This document shows positions 1-9,195 of a DNA stretch of 64,000 bases, one piece after another; within the stretch, counting starts at the first letter, position 1; each line of letters starts with the position of its first letter. Under the pieces are notes generated by a model that was given only the letters and a program-made list of their open reading frames with translations, was not told where the DNA came from and searched no databases. The stretch comes from Caulobacteraceae bacterium. GTDB taxonomy: Bacteria; Pseudomonadota; Alphaproteobacteria; Caulobacterales; Caulobacteraceae. The translations under genes were made by a program, and so were the position numbers. The stretch spans positions 251,580-315,579 of the forward strand of contig JAUJMO010000001.1 of the NCBI GenBank assembly GCA_030446805.1, written 5' to 3'.

Positions 1-1013
1 TAGTGGCCGGTGCGGTCGCCCGCAATGGCCACCAGCACGCCGGCGCGCTGCAGCCGCGCGGCGTTCTCCAGCGATGAGCCCTGGTTCTCGAAGCGGGACG
101 GCAGGTCCGCCGTGGGGTTCAGGATCACCGGCGTCTGCGCTTCAGCGAGCTGCCGCGCGACCAGGTGCGCCTCCTCGCCGCTTTCGACGATCAGACGGAG
201 CTTGCGTTCGCGCGCGATCTTCAGGATCTGCAGGATGTCCGATGCGCGGCTCACGCTGACCAGCAGCGGCATACGGCCTTCCACCACCGGGATCAGGGCT
301 TCCAGATCGGCGCGCGACAGGCCCAAGTCGCGCGACTCGCCCCGCTCAAAGGCGGCGCGGTTGCGCTGATAGGCCCGCACATCGTCCAGCGCCGAGATCA
401 GCGCAGACACGTTCGCCCCGCGCGAGCCGCCCACCGACTGCGCACCAACGTCGCCCAAGGGCGCGACCTGCGCCACCCCCGCCCGCACCAGCAGGTCCGG
501 GCCCTGACCCAGGTGGATCACCGCCGCCTGACCCCCGAACAGCCGGTCCCGCGTGGCCCCGCCGCGGCCGCCGTCGGGCCCGTTGGCGCCGCCCCCAAGC
601 TCGGGCGTTACGATCGCGCGCGTGATCCCGCCCAGCCGCGCCACCGGGATCACCACGGAAGCGGGATTGATTCCGTACTGCACGTCGTAGGCCGCCGTGA
701 CGTTGGCGCTGGTCGAGCTGAAGTCGTTGGTCTCCCCGTATTGCTCGATCTCGCTGACCGACAGGGTGGAATTCGTGGACACCAGCCCGGGCGTGACGAT
801 CCGACCGCCCGCGTCCACGGTCCGAATGCCGGCGGGCACCGGCGCGTTCGGCCCGACCGCGGTGATCCGGCCCCCGCGCACCACCACCGTGCCGGAGGCG
901 ATCTCGCCCGCGGGCCCGGCCGTCAGGAGCCGGGCGTTGGTGACCGCAAAGTCCTGCGCGGCCACGGGCAGGGCGACGGCCAGCGCCGCCGCGGCAAGAA
1001 GAAGTGCGCGCAT
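1..1013 (-). CDS. Exported amidohydrolase family protein, 3' end beyond the window
   Basis: About 337 residues are present; the C-terminus lies outside the window. The ATG at 1013 overlaps the TGA of the upstream gene (TGATG), so translation is probably coupled. The N-terminus is a signal peptide rich in Leu and Ala ending Ala-Ala-Gln. It is followed by the small beta-sandwich of amidohydrolases (a run like TVVVRGGRITAVG) and the segment that leads to the metal site (TPGLVSTNS). The usual HxH metal pair at that point is replaced by STNST, so this copy may lack the first metal ligands and be non-catalytic. The tandem neighbour keeps them. Periplasmic; substrate unknown. Family assignment is firm, function is not. 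Confidence 0.8.
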   Translation of the reverse strand, partial: MRALLLAAAALAVALPVAAQDFAVTNARLLTAGPAGEIASGTVVVRGGRITAVGPNAPVPAGIRTVDAGGRIVTPGLVSTNSTLSVSEIEQYGETNDFSSTSANVTAAYDVQYGINPASVVIPVARLGGITRAIVTPELGGGANGPDGGRGGATRDRLFGGQAAVIHLGQGPDLLVRAGVAQVAPLGDVGAQSVGGSRGANVSALISALDDVRAYQRNRAAFERGESRDLGLSRADLEALIPVVEGRMPLLVSVSRASDILQILKIARERKLRLIVESGEEAHLVARQLAEAQTPVILNPTADLPSRFENQGSSLENAARLQRAGVLVAIAGDRTGH

Positions 1014-2518
1014 CACTGGGATCCCGTCTCGACGCCGGACTGCCCGGCCTGGCCCAGCTCGAAGTCCGAGCGGGGCTGGAAGGCGCGGTTGCGCCGGTCA
1101 TAGGTGAGCGCGCCGTCCACATAGACCTGCTCGGCCTGGGCGTAGACGCTGAAGGGGTCGCGGCTCCAGAGCACCACGTCCGCCATCTTGCCGGGCGCCA
1201 GACTGCCGGTCCGGTCGCCCACGCCGACCGCCTTGGCGGGGTTGAGCGTGATCCACTGGATGGCTTCCGCCTTGCTGATGTTCATGCCCGCCCGATTGCC
1301 GGCGGACAGGGCCGCCGCGGTCTCCTGGTTCAGGCGCTGGATGATGTTGGCGTCGTCCGAGTGGATGACCGCACAGGCGCCCGCCTTGTGCAGGATGGGG
1401 GCGTTCTCCTCGATGCCGTCGAAGGCCTCCAGCTTGAAGCCCCACCACCCCGCCCAGGTCGCCGAACAGATGCCTTCCCGTGCCAGCACCGGCGCGATCT
1501 TGTAGCTCTCCGAGGCGTGGTGGAACATGGCGATCTTGAAGCCGAACTCCCGGGCGATATCCATCATCACAGCCATTTCGTCGGCACGGTAGCAGTGGTT
1601 CTGGATGCTGATCTCGCCGTTCAGCACTCCGGCCAGAGTGTCCAGCTCCAGGTTCCGCTCCGGGGGATCGGGCTCCTTGGCCTTGCGGTCGCCCGCTTGC
1701 GCCTTGCGCTCATATTCGGCGTAGCTGTCGCGGTACTTGTCCCACTTGCGCGCATAGCCGGCCGCCGCGATCCAGGCCGTGCGGTAGCCGGCGACATTGC
1801 CCATGCGCGTGGCCGGCGAGGTGTTGCGGGCTCCGTAGACCCGCTTCGGGTTCTCGCCGCAGGCCATCTTCAGGCCCTGCGGGGCCCCGGGGAACTTCAT
1901 CCCCTGATAGGTCGTCGCGGGCACGTTCTTGACCACCACGGTGCGCCCCCCGAACAGGTTGGCGCTGCCGGGCATGATGTGGAGGCTGGTGACCCCGCCC
2001 TCCCGAGCGCGATTGAACCCGGGGTCCTGAGGCCAGATGGAGTGCTCGGCCCAGACCTCGGCCGTGTTGGGCTGGGTGGCTTCATTGCCGTCCGACAAGG
2101 CCTGCACGCCCGGCGAGGCGTACACGCCCAGGTGGCTGTGGGCGTCGATCAGCCCGGGCGTGACCCAGCGCCCGGCTGCGTCGATCACCTGCGCCCCGGC
2201 CGGGGGGGTGACGCCTGCGCCCACGGCGGCGATCTTGCCGTCCGCCATGACCACCGTGCCGCCTCGGATCTCCCGGCCGTCGCCGGTCAGGATGTTGGCG
2301 TTGATGATGGCTGTGGGACGGGAGGGCAGGGGACGGTATGTCGAGGGGAACACGGTCCCGCTCGCCTGGGCGTCCAGCCCGGCGCGCAACGGCTTGGGCG
2401 CGGCGGCCGGCCCGCCCGCATCCGCTTCGGGCCCGCGCGTTCCGGCGCCGGTGGAGGCGCACCCCGAGAGCAGAAGGGCGGCCGCCGCCGCCAAGAACGA
2501 TGAGCTTCGGACCAACAC
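1013..2518 (-). CDS. Lipoprotein amidohydrolase (imidazolonepropionase/dipeptidase-like)
   Basis: A metal-dependent hydrolase of about 501 residues. The N-terminus is a lipoprotein signal with lipobox LSGC, so the protein is envelope-anchored. The amidohydrolase core shows the metal motif DAHSHLG (HxH), later histidines in FHHASE and the metal Asp in HSDDAN, and the closing beta-sandwich LAPGKMADVVLW. I chose the GTG at 2518 because a GAGG Shine-Dalgarno at 2526-2529 sits 7 nt upstream. A TTG at 2524 would leave only 1 nt. It is co-transcribed with the second amidohydrolase (1-base overlap). The pair probably acts on peptides or cyclic amides in the periplasm; the substrate cannot be read from sequence. 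Confidence 0.85.
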   Translation of the reverse strand: MLVRSSSFLAAAAALLLSGCASTGAGTRGPEADAGGPAAAPKPLRAGLDAQASGTVFPSTYRPLPSRPTAIINANILTGDGREIRGGTVVMADGKIAAVGAGVTPPAGAQVIDAAGRWVTPGLIDAHSHLGVYASPGVQALSDGNEATQPNTAEVWAEHSIWPQDPGFNRAREGGVTSLHIMPGSANLFGGRTVVVKNVPATTYQGMKFPGAPQGLKMACGENPKRVYGARNTSPATRMGNVAGYRTAWIAAAGYARKWDKYRDSYAEYERKAQAGDRKAKEPDPPERNLELDTLAGVLNGEISIQNHCYRADEMAVMMDIAREFGFKIAMFHHASESYKIAPVLAREGICSATWAGWWGFKLEAFDGIEENAPILHKAGACAVIHSDDANIIQRLNQETAAALSAGNRAGMNISKAEAIQWITLNPAKAVGVGDRTGSLAPGKMADVVLWSRDPFSVYAQAEQVYVDGALTYDRRNRAFQPRSDFELGQAGQSGVETGSQ

Positions 2519-2683
2519 CAGCAAACCTCGCGCCTGATCCCTCGTGCTTAGAACCTCCGGCTCGGCCGCGTCCAGTGAGTGCGGCGCCCCTTGCGTGATT
2601 TCCTTGTCGATCCCCGTCCGGAGGGCCTGGCTTCAGGCCTGCGAGCTTGCGCGGCAGGTAAGCGCCAACGTAAGCGGGCGTCC

Positions 2684-5281
2684 ATGGCGGATGCACGGGA
2701 GGCCTTGGACCATCTTTCGCCGGAGGCGATCGATGCGCTCGAGCTCGGCGTGGTGCAGCTTGACCCCCAGGGCCGGATCCTTCTCTGGAACCGGGCGCAG
2801 GCCGGCTTGTCCGGCGTGGCCTGGGCCGACGCCCTCGGGCGCAACTTCTTTCGCGACGTCGCGCCCGAGACGCATCGGCCCGAATTTCATGGCCGCTTCC
2901 TCGAAGGCGTGCGGCGGGGAGACCTGGACGAGGCGTTCCGCTTTACGCTCAGCGGCGGTCCTCGGCCGACGCACGTGGCCGTGCGAATGTTCGAAGCCCG
3001 AGCGCCCGGCCGCCACTGGATCACAGTCCAGCCCCTGAGCTGGCCGGAGCCTCGAGGTCGTGGCGGCGCCGCCCACGCTGTGAGCCGCCGCGCCCTGGCC
3101 GAGGGCGACCTGGACATCGACGTCTGCGCTCGCGAGCCAATCCACATCCCAGGCGCGGTCCAACCGCATGCCGCCTTGCTCGCCTTCGACGCCGGAACGC
3201 GTCGGGCGGTTGTGTGCAGCGCCAATGCGGCGGACATTCTGGGGTGGGGGACCGAAGCTTTTCTTGGCCGACCCATTGAGGCGGTGTTGCCGGCCGATCT
3301 CGTCTCCAGGATCGACGCCGCAGCGGCCGCCGGGCGTCTCTCAGCCTCCGTCCCGCTCCGGTGCGAAACCGCCATCGGCAAAGACCATGTCCCCTTTGTC
3401 GCCCTGGCCCATGCCCGGGGCGACCGCTGGATCATCGAGCTGGAGCCTGCGCCGATCCGCGGAGAGGACTTCGGCGCACCGAGCCTCAGCGTCCTTACGC
3501 AGGCCCTAACCCAGATTCGGGGAGCCCCTGACCTTGCCAGCTCCGCTTCCCGGGCGGCGGAGCTGATCCGCGAGGTGACCGCGTTCGAGCGGGTCATCAT
3601 CTATCGTTTCGATCGCGACTGGAACGGGGAAGCCATCGCAGAGGCGCGCGATTCCGACGCCTACGACAGCCTGCTGGGGCTCCGGTTTCCGGCGTCCGAT
3701 ATCCCCGCCCAGGCTCGGGCCTTGTACGTGGAGGCGCCGTCGCGTTTCGTGATGGACCGCGACTACGTTCCCGCGCCCCTGATCGGCGACCCGGAAGCCG
3801 GCAACGCGCCCCTGGACCTGACTTTCGCCGCCGCCCGCAGCCTCTCGCCGATCCACCTGGAATATCAACGGAACCTGGGCGTGAACGGCTCCATGTCCGC
3901 CTCGATCGTGGTGGACGGCCGCCTCTGGGGTCTCGTCATCGGCCACCATCGCCGTCCGCATTATCTCGCGCCCGACACACGGGCGGCGGCCTCTTCGCTG
4001 TCCGAAGCGCTGGGCATGCGCATCGGCAAGCTCACCATGACGCAACGCTGGCACGAGCAGGAGCGGCGCATGGGTGTCGAGACCGCCCTGCTGGAGCGCA
4101 TGGCCGGCGCGGACGACCTCGCCGAGGCGCTCCTCGGGGGCCGCCCCACTCTCCTCGATCTCTTTGACGCAACCGGCGCGGCCATTGTGGACGGCGACAC
4201 GGCGACGGTGGCCGGGGTCACGCCTCCGCCCGAAGCCGTGCTGGAGCTGGCGACCTGGCTGACGGCGGCTCAGCCCGGGCGCGCGGCGGCTTACGAACAG
4301 CTGTCGCGGGACTTCCCTGGGGCCGAACGTTACCGCGCGGAGGCCAGCGGCCTGCTGGCCGCGTTCACCGCCGACGATCGCGGGCGTCTGCTCCTTTGGT
4401 TCAAGCCGGAGGAGGTGAGCACGGTCGCCTGGGGCGGCGACCCCAACAAAGTCGTGCTGGTGGAGGCCGGCGCCGCGGGCGTCCTGCCGCGGCGCAGCTT
4501 CGAACGCTGGGTCGAGGAGCGGCGGGGCGCCTCCACGCCCTGGCCGGAGTGGCAGGCCAAGGTCGCGGCCAGGATCGCCGGCGCCGTTGAGGCCGTGGCT
4601 CTGCGCCAGAACCGCCGCATTGCGGCGCTCAAGCTGCAGCAAGACGCCTTGGTGGTCGCCCTGGCGGACAAGGAGAGCCTGCTGGCGCAGAAGGATCTGC
4701 TCACGCGCGAGATCGACCACCGGGTCAAGAACTCGCTCCAGATCGTGGGCTCGTTCGTGCAGATGCAGGCCCGGCTGGCCAAGGATCCGGCCTCTCGCGA
4801 GGCTTTCGGTGAGACCTATGGGCGGGTGATGAGCGTAGCTCGCATCCACGACGCCCTGTACCGTTCAGAGGATGTGGGCGACGTCGACGTCGGCCAGGCG
4901 ATCGAGTCGCTGTGTCGCGACCTGGCCGGCATGGCGGGCGAAGGCCAGACGCTCGAGGTGAAGACCGCGCCAGGCATCCGGCTGCCCTACCAACAGGCCC
5001 TGGCGTTCTCACTGATCGCCACGGAGCTGGTCACCAACGCCTTGAAATACGCTTATGCGCCGGAAGAGCCGGGGGCCGTGGAGGTGGACCTGCGCGCCCA
5101 GCCCGACCGAAACGTCTGCCTCACCGTCTCCGACCATGGCCGCGGCCTCCCGGACGACTGGGCCAGCGGCGCGCGCCAAAGCGGGCTCGGCATGAAACTG
5201 ATCCGCGCCATGCTGAGCCAGGTCGACGGCGAGATGCGGGTGGAGAACGGCCCGGGCGCCCGGTTCGTGGTGTGCGCCTGA
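2684..5281 (+). CDS. bphP: Bacteriophytochrome sensor histidine kinase with an extra N-terminal PAS domain
   Basis: A red/far-red photoreceptor kinase of 865 residues. Domains in order: an extra PAS-like domain (about 10-115); the phytochrome PAS with CAREPIHIPG, whose Cys148 matches the biliverdin-attaching cysteine; the GAF with the PASDIP motif (Asp339) and SPIHLEY; PHY with the PRRSF tongue motif near 602; and a HisKA_2-type kinase with EIDHRVKN (His679), an N-box (TELVTNALKY) and a glycine-rich ATP lid. A GTG at 2579 is in frame, but the 35 residues it adds resemble no domain, so I prefer the ATG at 2684. The heme oxygenase that makes its chromophore overlaps its 3' end. No response regulator lies beside it. 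Confidence 0.93.
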   Translation: MADAREALDHLSPEAIDALELGVVQLDPQGRILLWNRAQAGLSGVAWADALGRNFFRDVAPETHRPEFHGRFLEGVRRGDLDEAFRFTLSGGPRPTHVAVRMFEARAPGRHWITVQPLSWPEPRGRGGAAHAVSRRALAEGDLDIDVCAREPIHIPGAVQPHAALLAFDAGTRRAVVCSANAADILGWGTEAFLGRPIEAVLPADLVSRIDAAAAAGRLSASVPLRCETAIGKDHVPFVALAHARGDRWIIELEPAPIRGEDFGAPSLSVLTQALTQIRGAPDLASSASRAAELIREVTAFERVIIYRFDRDWNGEAIAEARDSDAYDSLLGLRFPASDIPAQARALYVEAPSRFVMDRDYVPAPLIGDPEAGNAPLDLTFAAARSLSPIHLEYQRNLGVNGSMSASIVVDGRLWGLVIGHHRRPHYLAPDTRAAASSLSEALGMRIGKLTMTQRWHEQERRMGVETALLERMAGADDLAEALLGGRPTLLDLFDATGAAIVDGDTATVAGVTPPPEAVLELATWLTAAQPGRAAAYEQLSRDFPGAERYRAEASGLLAAFTADDRGRLLLWFKPEEVSTVAWGGDPNKVVLVEAGAAGVLPRRSFERWVEERRGASTPWPEWQAKVAARIAGAVEAVALRQNRRIAALKLQQDALVVALADKESLLAQKDLLTREIDHRVKNSLQIVGSFVQMQARLAKDPASREAFGETYGRVMSVARIHDALYRSEDVGDVDVGQAIESLCRDLAGMAGEGQTLEVKTAPGIRLPYQQALAFSLIATELVTNALKYAYAPEEPGAVEVDLRAQPDRNVCLTVSDHGRGLPDDWASGARQSGLGMKLIRAMLSQVDGEMRVENGPGARFVVCA

Positions 5282-5811
5282 CCGGTAGGTCCCTTCGCCT
5301 GACGCTTCGGGCCGCCACCCGGGATGCGCACGAGCGCGTGGACCGGGGCTTCGCGCGATTCGACTTGGCGCGACCAGACGACTACCAGGCCTTTCTCCAG
5401 GCGCACGCCCGCGCGCTGCTGCCTCTCGAGACCGCTCTGGAAGGCGCCGGCGCCCAGGCCCTCCTACCCGACTGGCCCGAGCGCCGACGCGCCCCCGCCT
5501 TGATCGCCGATCTCCAGGAGCTTGGCGCAGGGCCGCCGCCTCCGCCCGCCGAACCGCCGAGGGTTGGTGGGGCCGCCCAAGTCTGGGGCGTGCTCTATGC
5601 GCTGGAGGGGTCGCGCCTAGGGGGCAGGGTTCTGGCCCGAACCACGCGTGGTCCCGATCGCTATCTCGCCCACGGCGAGGGGCGTCGTTTTTGGCCGGAG
5701 TTCCTGAGCGCCCTCGAGGCCTCCGGGGCGGACCCGGCCGGGGCGGCGGCCGGCGCCTGCCTGGTCTTCGCCCGTTTCGAGGCCGCGCTCGATCCGCCTC
5801 AGCTGGAATAG
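5272..5811 (+). CDS. bphO: Heme oxygenase, biliverdin-producing
   Basis: This 179-residue protein opens heme to biliverdin, the chromophore of the adjacent phytochrome. The proximal heme-ligand region is TRDAHERVD (His20), and the distal helix is [10 protein letters not shown]. The start is taken as GTG 5272, which overlaps the last 10 bases of bphP, so the two are translationally coupled and probably stoichiometric. The 3' end overlaps the 3' end of the convergent glnA by 13 bases. Length fits bacterial heme oxygenases. It belongs to the diverged bphO-type branch, so general searches may call it hypothetical. Confidence 0.85.
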   Translation: MRLTGRSLRLTLRAATRDAHERVDRGFARFDLARPDDYQAFLQAHARALLPLETALEGAGAQALLPDWPERRRAPALIADLQELGAGPPPPPAEPPRVGGAAQVWGVLYALEGSRLGGRVLARTTRGPDRYLAHGEGRRFWPEFLSALEASGADPAGAAAGACLVFARFEAALDPPQLE

Positions 5812-7205
5812 TAGAGGTCGAACTCCACCGGGTGCGGATGCAGCTGCAGCCGGGCGACCTCCTCCATCTTGAGCTCGATAAAGGCGTCGATGAAGTCGTC
5901 GTCCATCACGCCGCCCTTCTTGAGAAAGGTCCGATCCTTGTCCAGGCTCTGCAGCGCCTCCCGCAGCGAGCCGCACACCTCCGGCACCTTGGTCCGCTCG
6001 CGCGGCGGCAGGTCGTAAAGGTTCTTGTCCAGAGCGGCGCCTGGGTCGATGCGGTTCTCGATCCCGTCCAGCCCCGCCATCAGGAGCGCCGTAAAGGTCA
6101 GGTGGGGCGAGCCCATGGCGTCGGGGAAGCGCACCTCGATCCGCTTGGCCTTGGGGCTGGTCACATAGGGGATGCGCACCGACGCCGAGCGATTGCGCGC
6201 CGAGTAGGCCAGCTTAACGGGCGCCTCATAGCCCGGCACCAGCCGCTTGTAGCTGTTGGTCGTCGAGTTCGCGAAGGCGTTGATCGCCTTGGCGTGGCGG
6301 ATGATCCCGCCGATGTACCACAGGCACATCTCCGAGAGCCCCGCGTAGCGGTCCCCCGCGAATAGCGGCTGCCCCCCCTTCCAGATCGACTGGTGGCAGT
6401 GCATGCCCGAGCCGTTGTCGCCGAACATGGGCTTGGCCATGAAGGTCGCGCTCTTGCCGTATGCCGCGGCCACGTTCTGAACCACGTATTTGTACAGCAT
6501 CATCCGGTCGGCCATGGTGAGCAGGTCGCTGAACTTCAGCCCCAGCTCGTGCTGGGCGGGCGCCACTTCGTGGTGGTGCTTCTCCGGCTGCAGGCCCAGC
6601 TCGCCCATGACCGCCAGCATCTCGCCCCGCAGGTCCTGGCCGCTGTCCACCGGATTGACCGGGAAGTAGCCGCCCTTGGGGCCGGGGCGGTGGCCCGTGT
6701 TCCCTTCGGGATATTTGCGTCCCGTGTTGCTCGGCAGTTCGATGCTGTCGAAGCGGTAGCCGGTGTCGTGCGGGGCCGTGCTCCAGCGCACGTCGTCAAA
6801 GACGAAGAACTCCGCCTCGGGCCCGAAATGGACCTGGTCGCCCACCCCGGAGGCCTGCACATAGGTCAGCGCCTTGCGCGCGATGGAGCGTGGATCGCGG
6901 TTGTACGGCTCCTCGGTGTCCGGGTTCAGGATATCGCAGAACAGGAACAAGGTGTTCTGCTGGTAGAAGGGATCGATGTAGCTGTTGGCCAGGTCCGGCC
7001 GGAGCAGCATGTCGCTCTCGTTGATCGCCTTCCAGCCTGCGATGGAGGAGCCGTCGAACATGGTGCCTTCGGTCAGGAACTCCTCGTCGACCAGGTCGAT
7101 ATCGAAGGTGACGTGCTGCAGCTTGCCCCGCATGTCGGTGAATCGGAGGTCGACATAGCGGACGTCCTTGTCCTTGATCTCGGCCAGGATTTCGGCGGCG
7201 GTCAT
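5799..7205 (-). CDS. glnA: Glutamine synthetase type I
   Basis: This 468-residue enzyme makes glutamine from glutamate, ammonia and ATP; the family works as a cytosolic dodecamer. Visible signatures are the N-terminal FDGSSIAGW loop, the metal and glutamate site [10 protein letters not shown], the ATP-binding [12 protein letters not shown] stretch, and NLYDLPP, whose Tyr397 matches the adenylylation target of GlnE. That site implies post-translational shut-off under nitrogen excess. It lies 22 bp downstream of glnB in the usual alphaproteobacterial glnBA operon. The start ATG at 7205 gives the standard N-terminus. Confidence 0.98.
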   Translation of the reverse strand: MTAAEILAEIKDKDVRYVDLRFTDMRGKLQHVTFDIDLVDEEFLTEGTMFDGSSIAGWKAINESDMLLRPDLANSYIDPFYQQNTLFLFCDILNPDTEEPYNRDPRSIARKALTYVQASGVGDQVHFGPEAEFFVFDDVRWSTAPHDTGYRFDSIELPSNTGRKYPEGNTGHRPGPKGGYFPVNPVDSGQDLRGEMLAVMGELGLQPEKHHHEVAPAQHELGLKFSDLLTMADRMMLYKYVVQNVAAAYGKSATFMAKPMFGDNGSGMHCHQSIWKGGQPLFAGDRYAGLSEMCLWYIGGIIRHAKAINAFANSTTNSYKRLVPGYEAPVKLAYSARNRSASVRIPYVTSPKAKRIEVRFPDAMGSPHLTFTALLMAGLDGIENRIDPGAALDKNLYDLPPRERTKVPEVCGSLREALQSLDKDRTFLKKGGVMDDDFIDAFIELKMEEVARLQLHPHPVEFDLYYSS

Positions 7206-7227
7206 GCGGGAGCTCCGAACGGAAGAT

Positions 7228-7608
<381 letters not shown>

Positions 7609-7662
7609 TCAACACGCCTTCGCCGCATTGCACAATCAACTTTTAGGCTAAGGTCCCGGCCC

Positions 7663-8505
7663 ATGAACGATAGGCCCGCCACCAACGCGCCCGAGCTATG
7701 GCTGCACCGCTTTCCGTGGCCCGGCCCGGACACCCACAAGCATGTCCGCGGTCGCCTGGCGGTGGTTTCCGGCCCTGCCTGGAGCACGGGCGCCGCGCGT
7801 CTGGCGGCCCGGGGCGGGCTGCGCATCGGCGCGGGTCTGGTGACGGTGCTGGCTCCGCCGGACGCCGCCCCGGTTCTGGCCGCCCATCTGGAAGCCGTGA
7901 TGCTGCGCGTCTTCGAGGACGGCGAAGCTCTCGAGCGCCTTGGGGAGGCGGCCGACGCGGTGGTGATCGGACCGGGCGCGGGCGTGGGCGAGGCGACCGC
8001 CGCCCGCATCGCCGGCCTGGCCCGCACAGGCGCCGCCCTGGTGCTGGACGCCGACGCCCTGACCACATTCCGGCACGAGCCCGACGCGCTCTTGTCCACC
8101 CTGGATCGCGATGACGTCCTGACCCCTCACGCGGGCGAGTTCGAACGCCTCTTCCCCGGGCTCCTGGCTTCGGGCGGCCGCTCCTCCGCGGCAAGGCGGG
8201 CGGCCGAGACCGCCGGCGCGGTGGTGGTTCTCAAGGGGTCGGAGACCGTGATCGCCGGCCCCGACGGGCGCTGCGCGGTCAACCCGCCCGCCTCGCCCTG
8301 GTTGGCCACCGCGGGCACGGGCGACGTGCTGGCCGGCTTCGTGGGCGGCCTGCTGTCTCAAGGCATGGACAGCTTCGACGCCGCCTGCGCGGCCGTCTGG
8401 ATCCACGCCGAGTGCGCTGGGGTGTTCGGTCCCGGGTTGATCGCCGAGGACCTGCCCGATCAGGCGCCGGCCGTGTTCAGGCGGCTGGCGCCCGCAAACG
8501 CCTAG
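7663..8505 (+). CDS. nnrD: ADP-dependent NAD(P)H-hydrate dehydratase
   Basis: This 280-residue ribokinase-like enzyme repairs hydrated NADH and NADPH using ADP. Visible motifs are the glycine-rich GRLAVVSG strand, VVIGPGAG, LDADALT, TPHAGEFERLF and the catalytic segment ATAGTGDVLAG. It corresponds to the C-terminal half of the fused YjeF protein. The N-terminal NAD(P)HX epimerase half is absent here and must be encoded elsewhere or missing. It is divergent from glnB and overlaps the convergent small exported gene by 4 bases. Confidence 0.9.
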   Translation: MNDRPATNAPELWLHRFPWPGPDTHKHVRGRLAVVSGPAWSTGAARLAARGGLRIGAGLVTVLAPPDAAPVLAAHLEAVMLRVFEDGEALERLGEAADAVVIGPGAGVGEATAARIAGLARTGAALVLDADALTTFRHEPDALLSTLDRDDVLTPHAGEFERLFPGLLASGGRSSAARRAAETAGAVVVLKGSETVIAGPDGRCAVNPPASPWLATAGTGDVLAGFVGGLLSQGMDSFDAACAAVWIHAECAGVFGPGLIAEDLPDQAPAVFRRLAPANA

Positions 8506-8861
8506 CGCCCGCCCGTGCCCTGTGCGGAGCCCCCGCCGCCCCGGGCCATGGCCTTGCGGCGTTGATCCTTGATCCCTTCGACCAACTGGAACGGCGGTTC
8601 ATTCCGGCTCACCTCCGACGGCGTCCGCGCCCTGAACCATTGATCCAGCGTACCGCAGACCTGACGGGGCTGGCGCGAGCCGGCCAGGATGCGGCTGACG
8701 CATACGGATTTATTCGGGGTGGCCTGGTAGGCCGCCCAGAGCGCACGCTCGATGTCCAGGTCGCTGGAGGGCAGCGCGGTCAGGGCCTGGGCCCGGGCCG
8801 CTGGGTCTTGAGCGGCCGGAGCAGCCCCGGCCAGAAGAAGAACAAGAGCAGGGATCAGCAT
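8502..8861 (-). CDS. Small exported protein of unknown function
   Basis: 119 residues. The ATG at 8861 has GGAG 7 nt upstream and opens a signal peptide (a run of Leu/Ala ending APAAQ). The mature part has two cysteines (KSVCVSRIL and RQVCGTL) that could form a periplasmic disulfide, a basic C-terminal segment and a Gly-rich tail. I do not recognise the family. A TTG 15 bases upstream is in frame but has worse spacing. It converges on nnrD with a 4-base overlap. Confidence 0.65.
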   Translation of the reverse strand: MLIPALVLLLAGAAPAAQDPAARAQALTALPSSDLDIERALWAAYQATPNKSVCVSRILAGSRQPRQVCGTLDQWFRARTPSEVSRNEPPFQLVEGIKDQRRKAMARGGGGSAQGTGGR

Positions 8862-9008
8862 GGCTCGGCTCCACAACTACGTGTCCCGGCTGGTATATCG
8901 CGAGGGAAGCTGAACGGCCACTTAAGGTTTTGTCATGTTGCGGCGTGGGCCGAGCGTCGCCCCTGGCCCCTCGACGCGCCGCCCCCGTTCGCCTAAGCCC
9001 GCCCGAGT

Positions 9009-9093
9009 GCGGATGTGGCGGAACTGGTAGACGCACCAGATTTAGGTTCTGGCGCCGCGAGGCGTGGAGGTTCGAGTCCTCTCATCCGCACCA
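9009..9093 (+). tRNA. tRNA-Leu(TAG)
   Basis: An 85-nt class II tRNA. The acceptor arms GCGGATG and CATCCGC pair perfectly, with discriminator A and encoded CCA at 9091-9093. The anticodon stem CCAGA/TCTGG encloses loop TTTAGGT, giving anticodon TAG (Leu, CUA). The long variable arm typical of tRNA-Leu is present, and the T arm carries TTCGAGT. It sits 103 bp upstream of tig. Confidence 0.97.
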
Positions 9094-9195
9094 CCATAGC
9101 GGCTTTTGACGCGTCGCGACCGGGCGTGACATAAGCCCCCGCTTTCGCGCCGTTGCACCCCGGCCGGCGCGCTCACCACGTTCAAGGCGCCTCTC

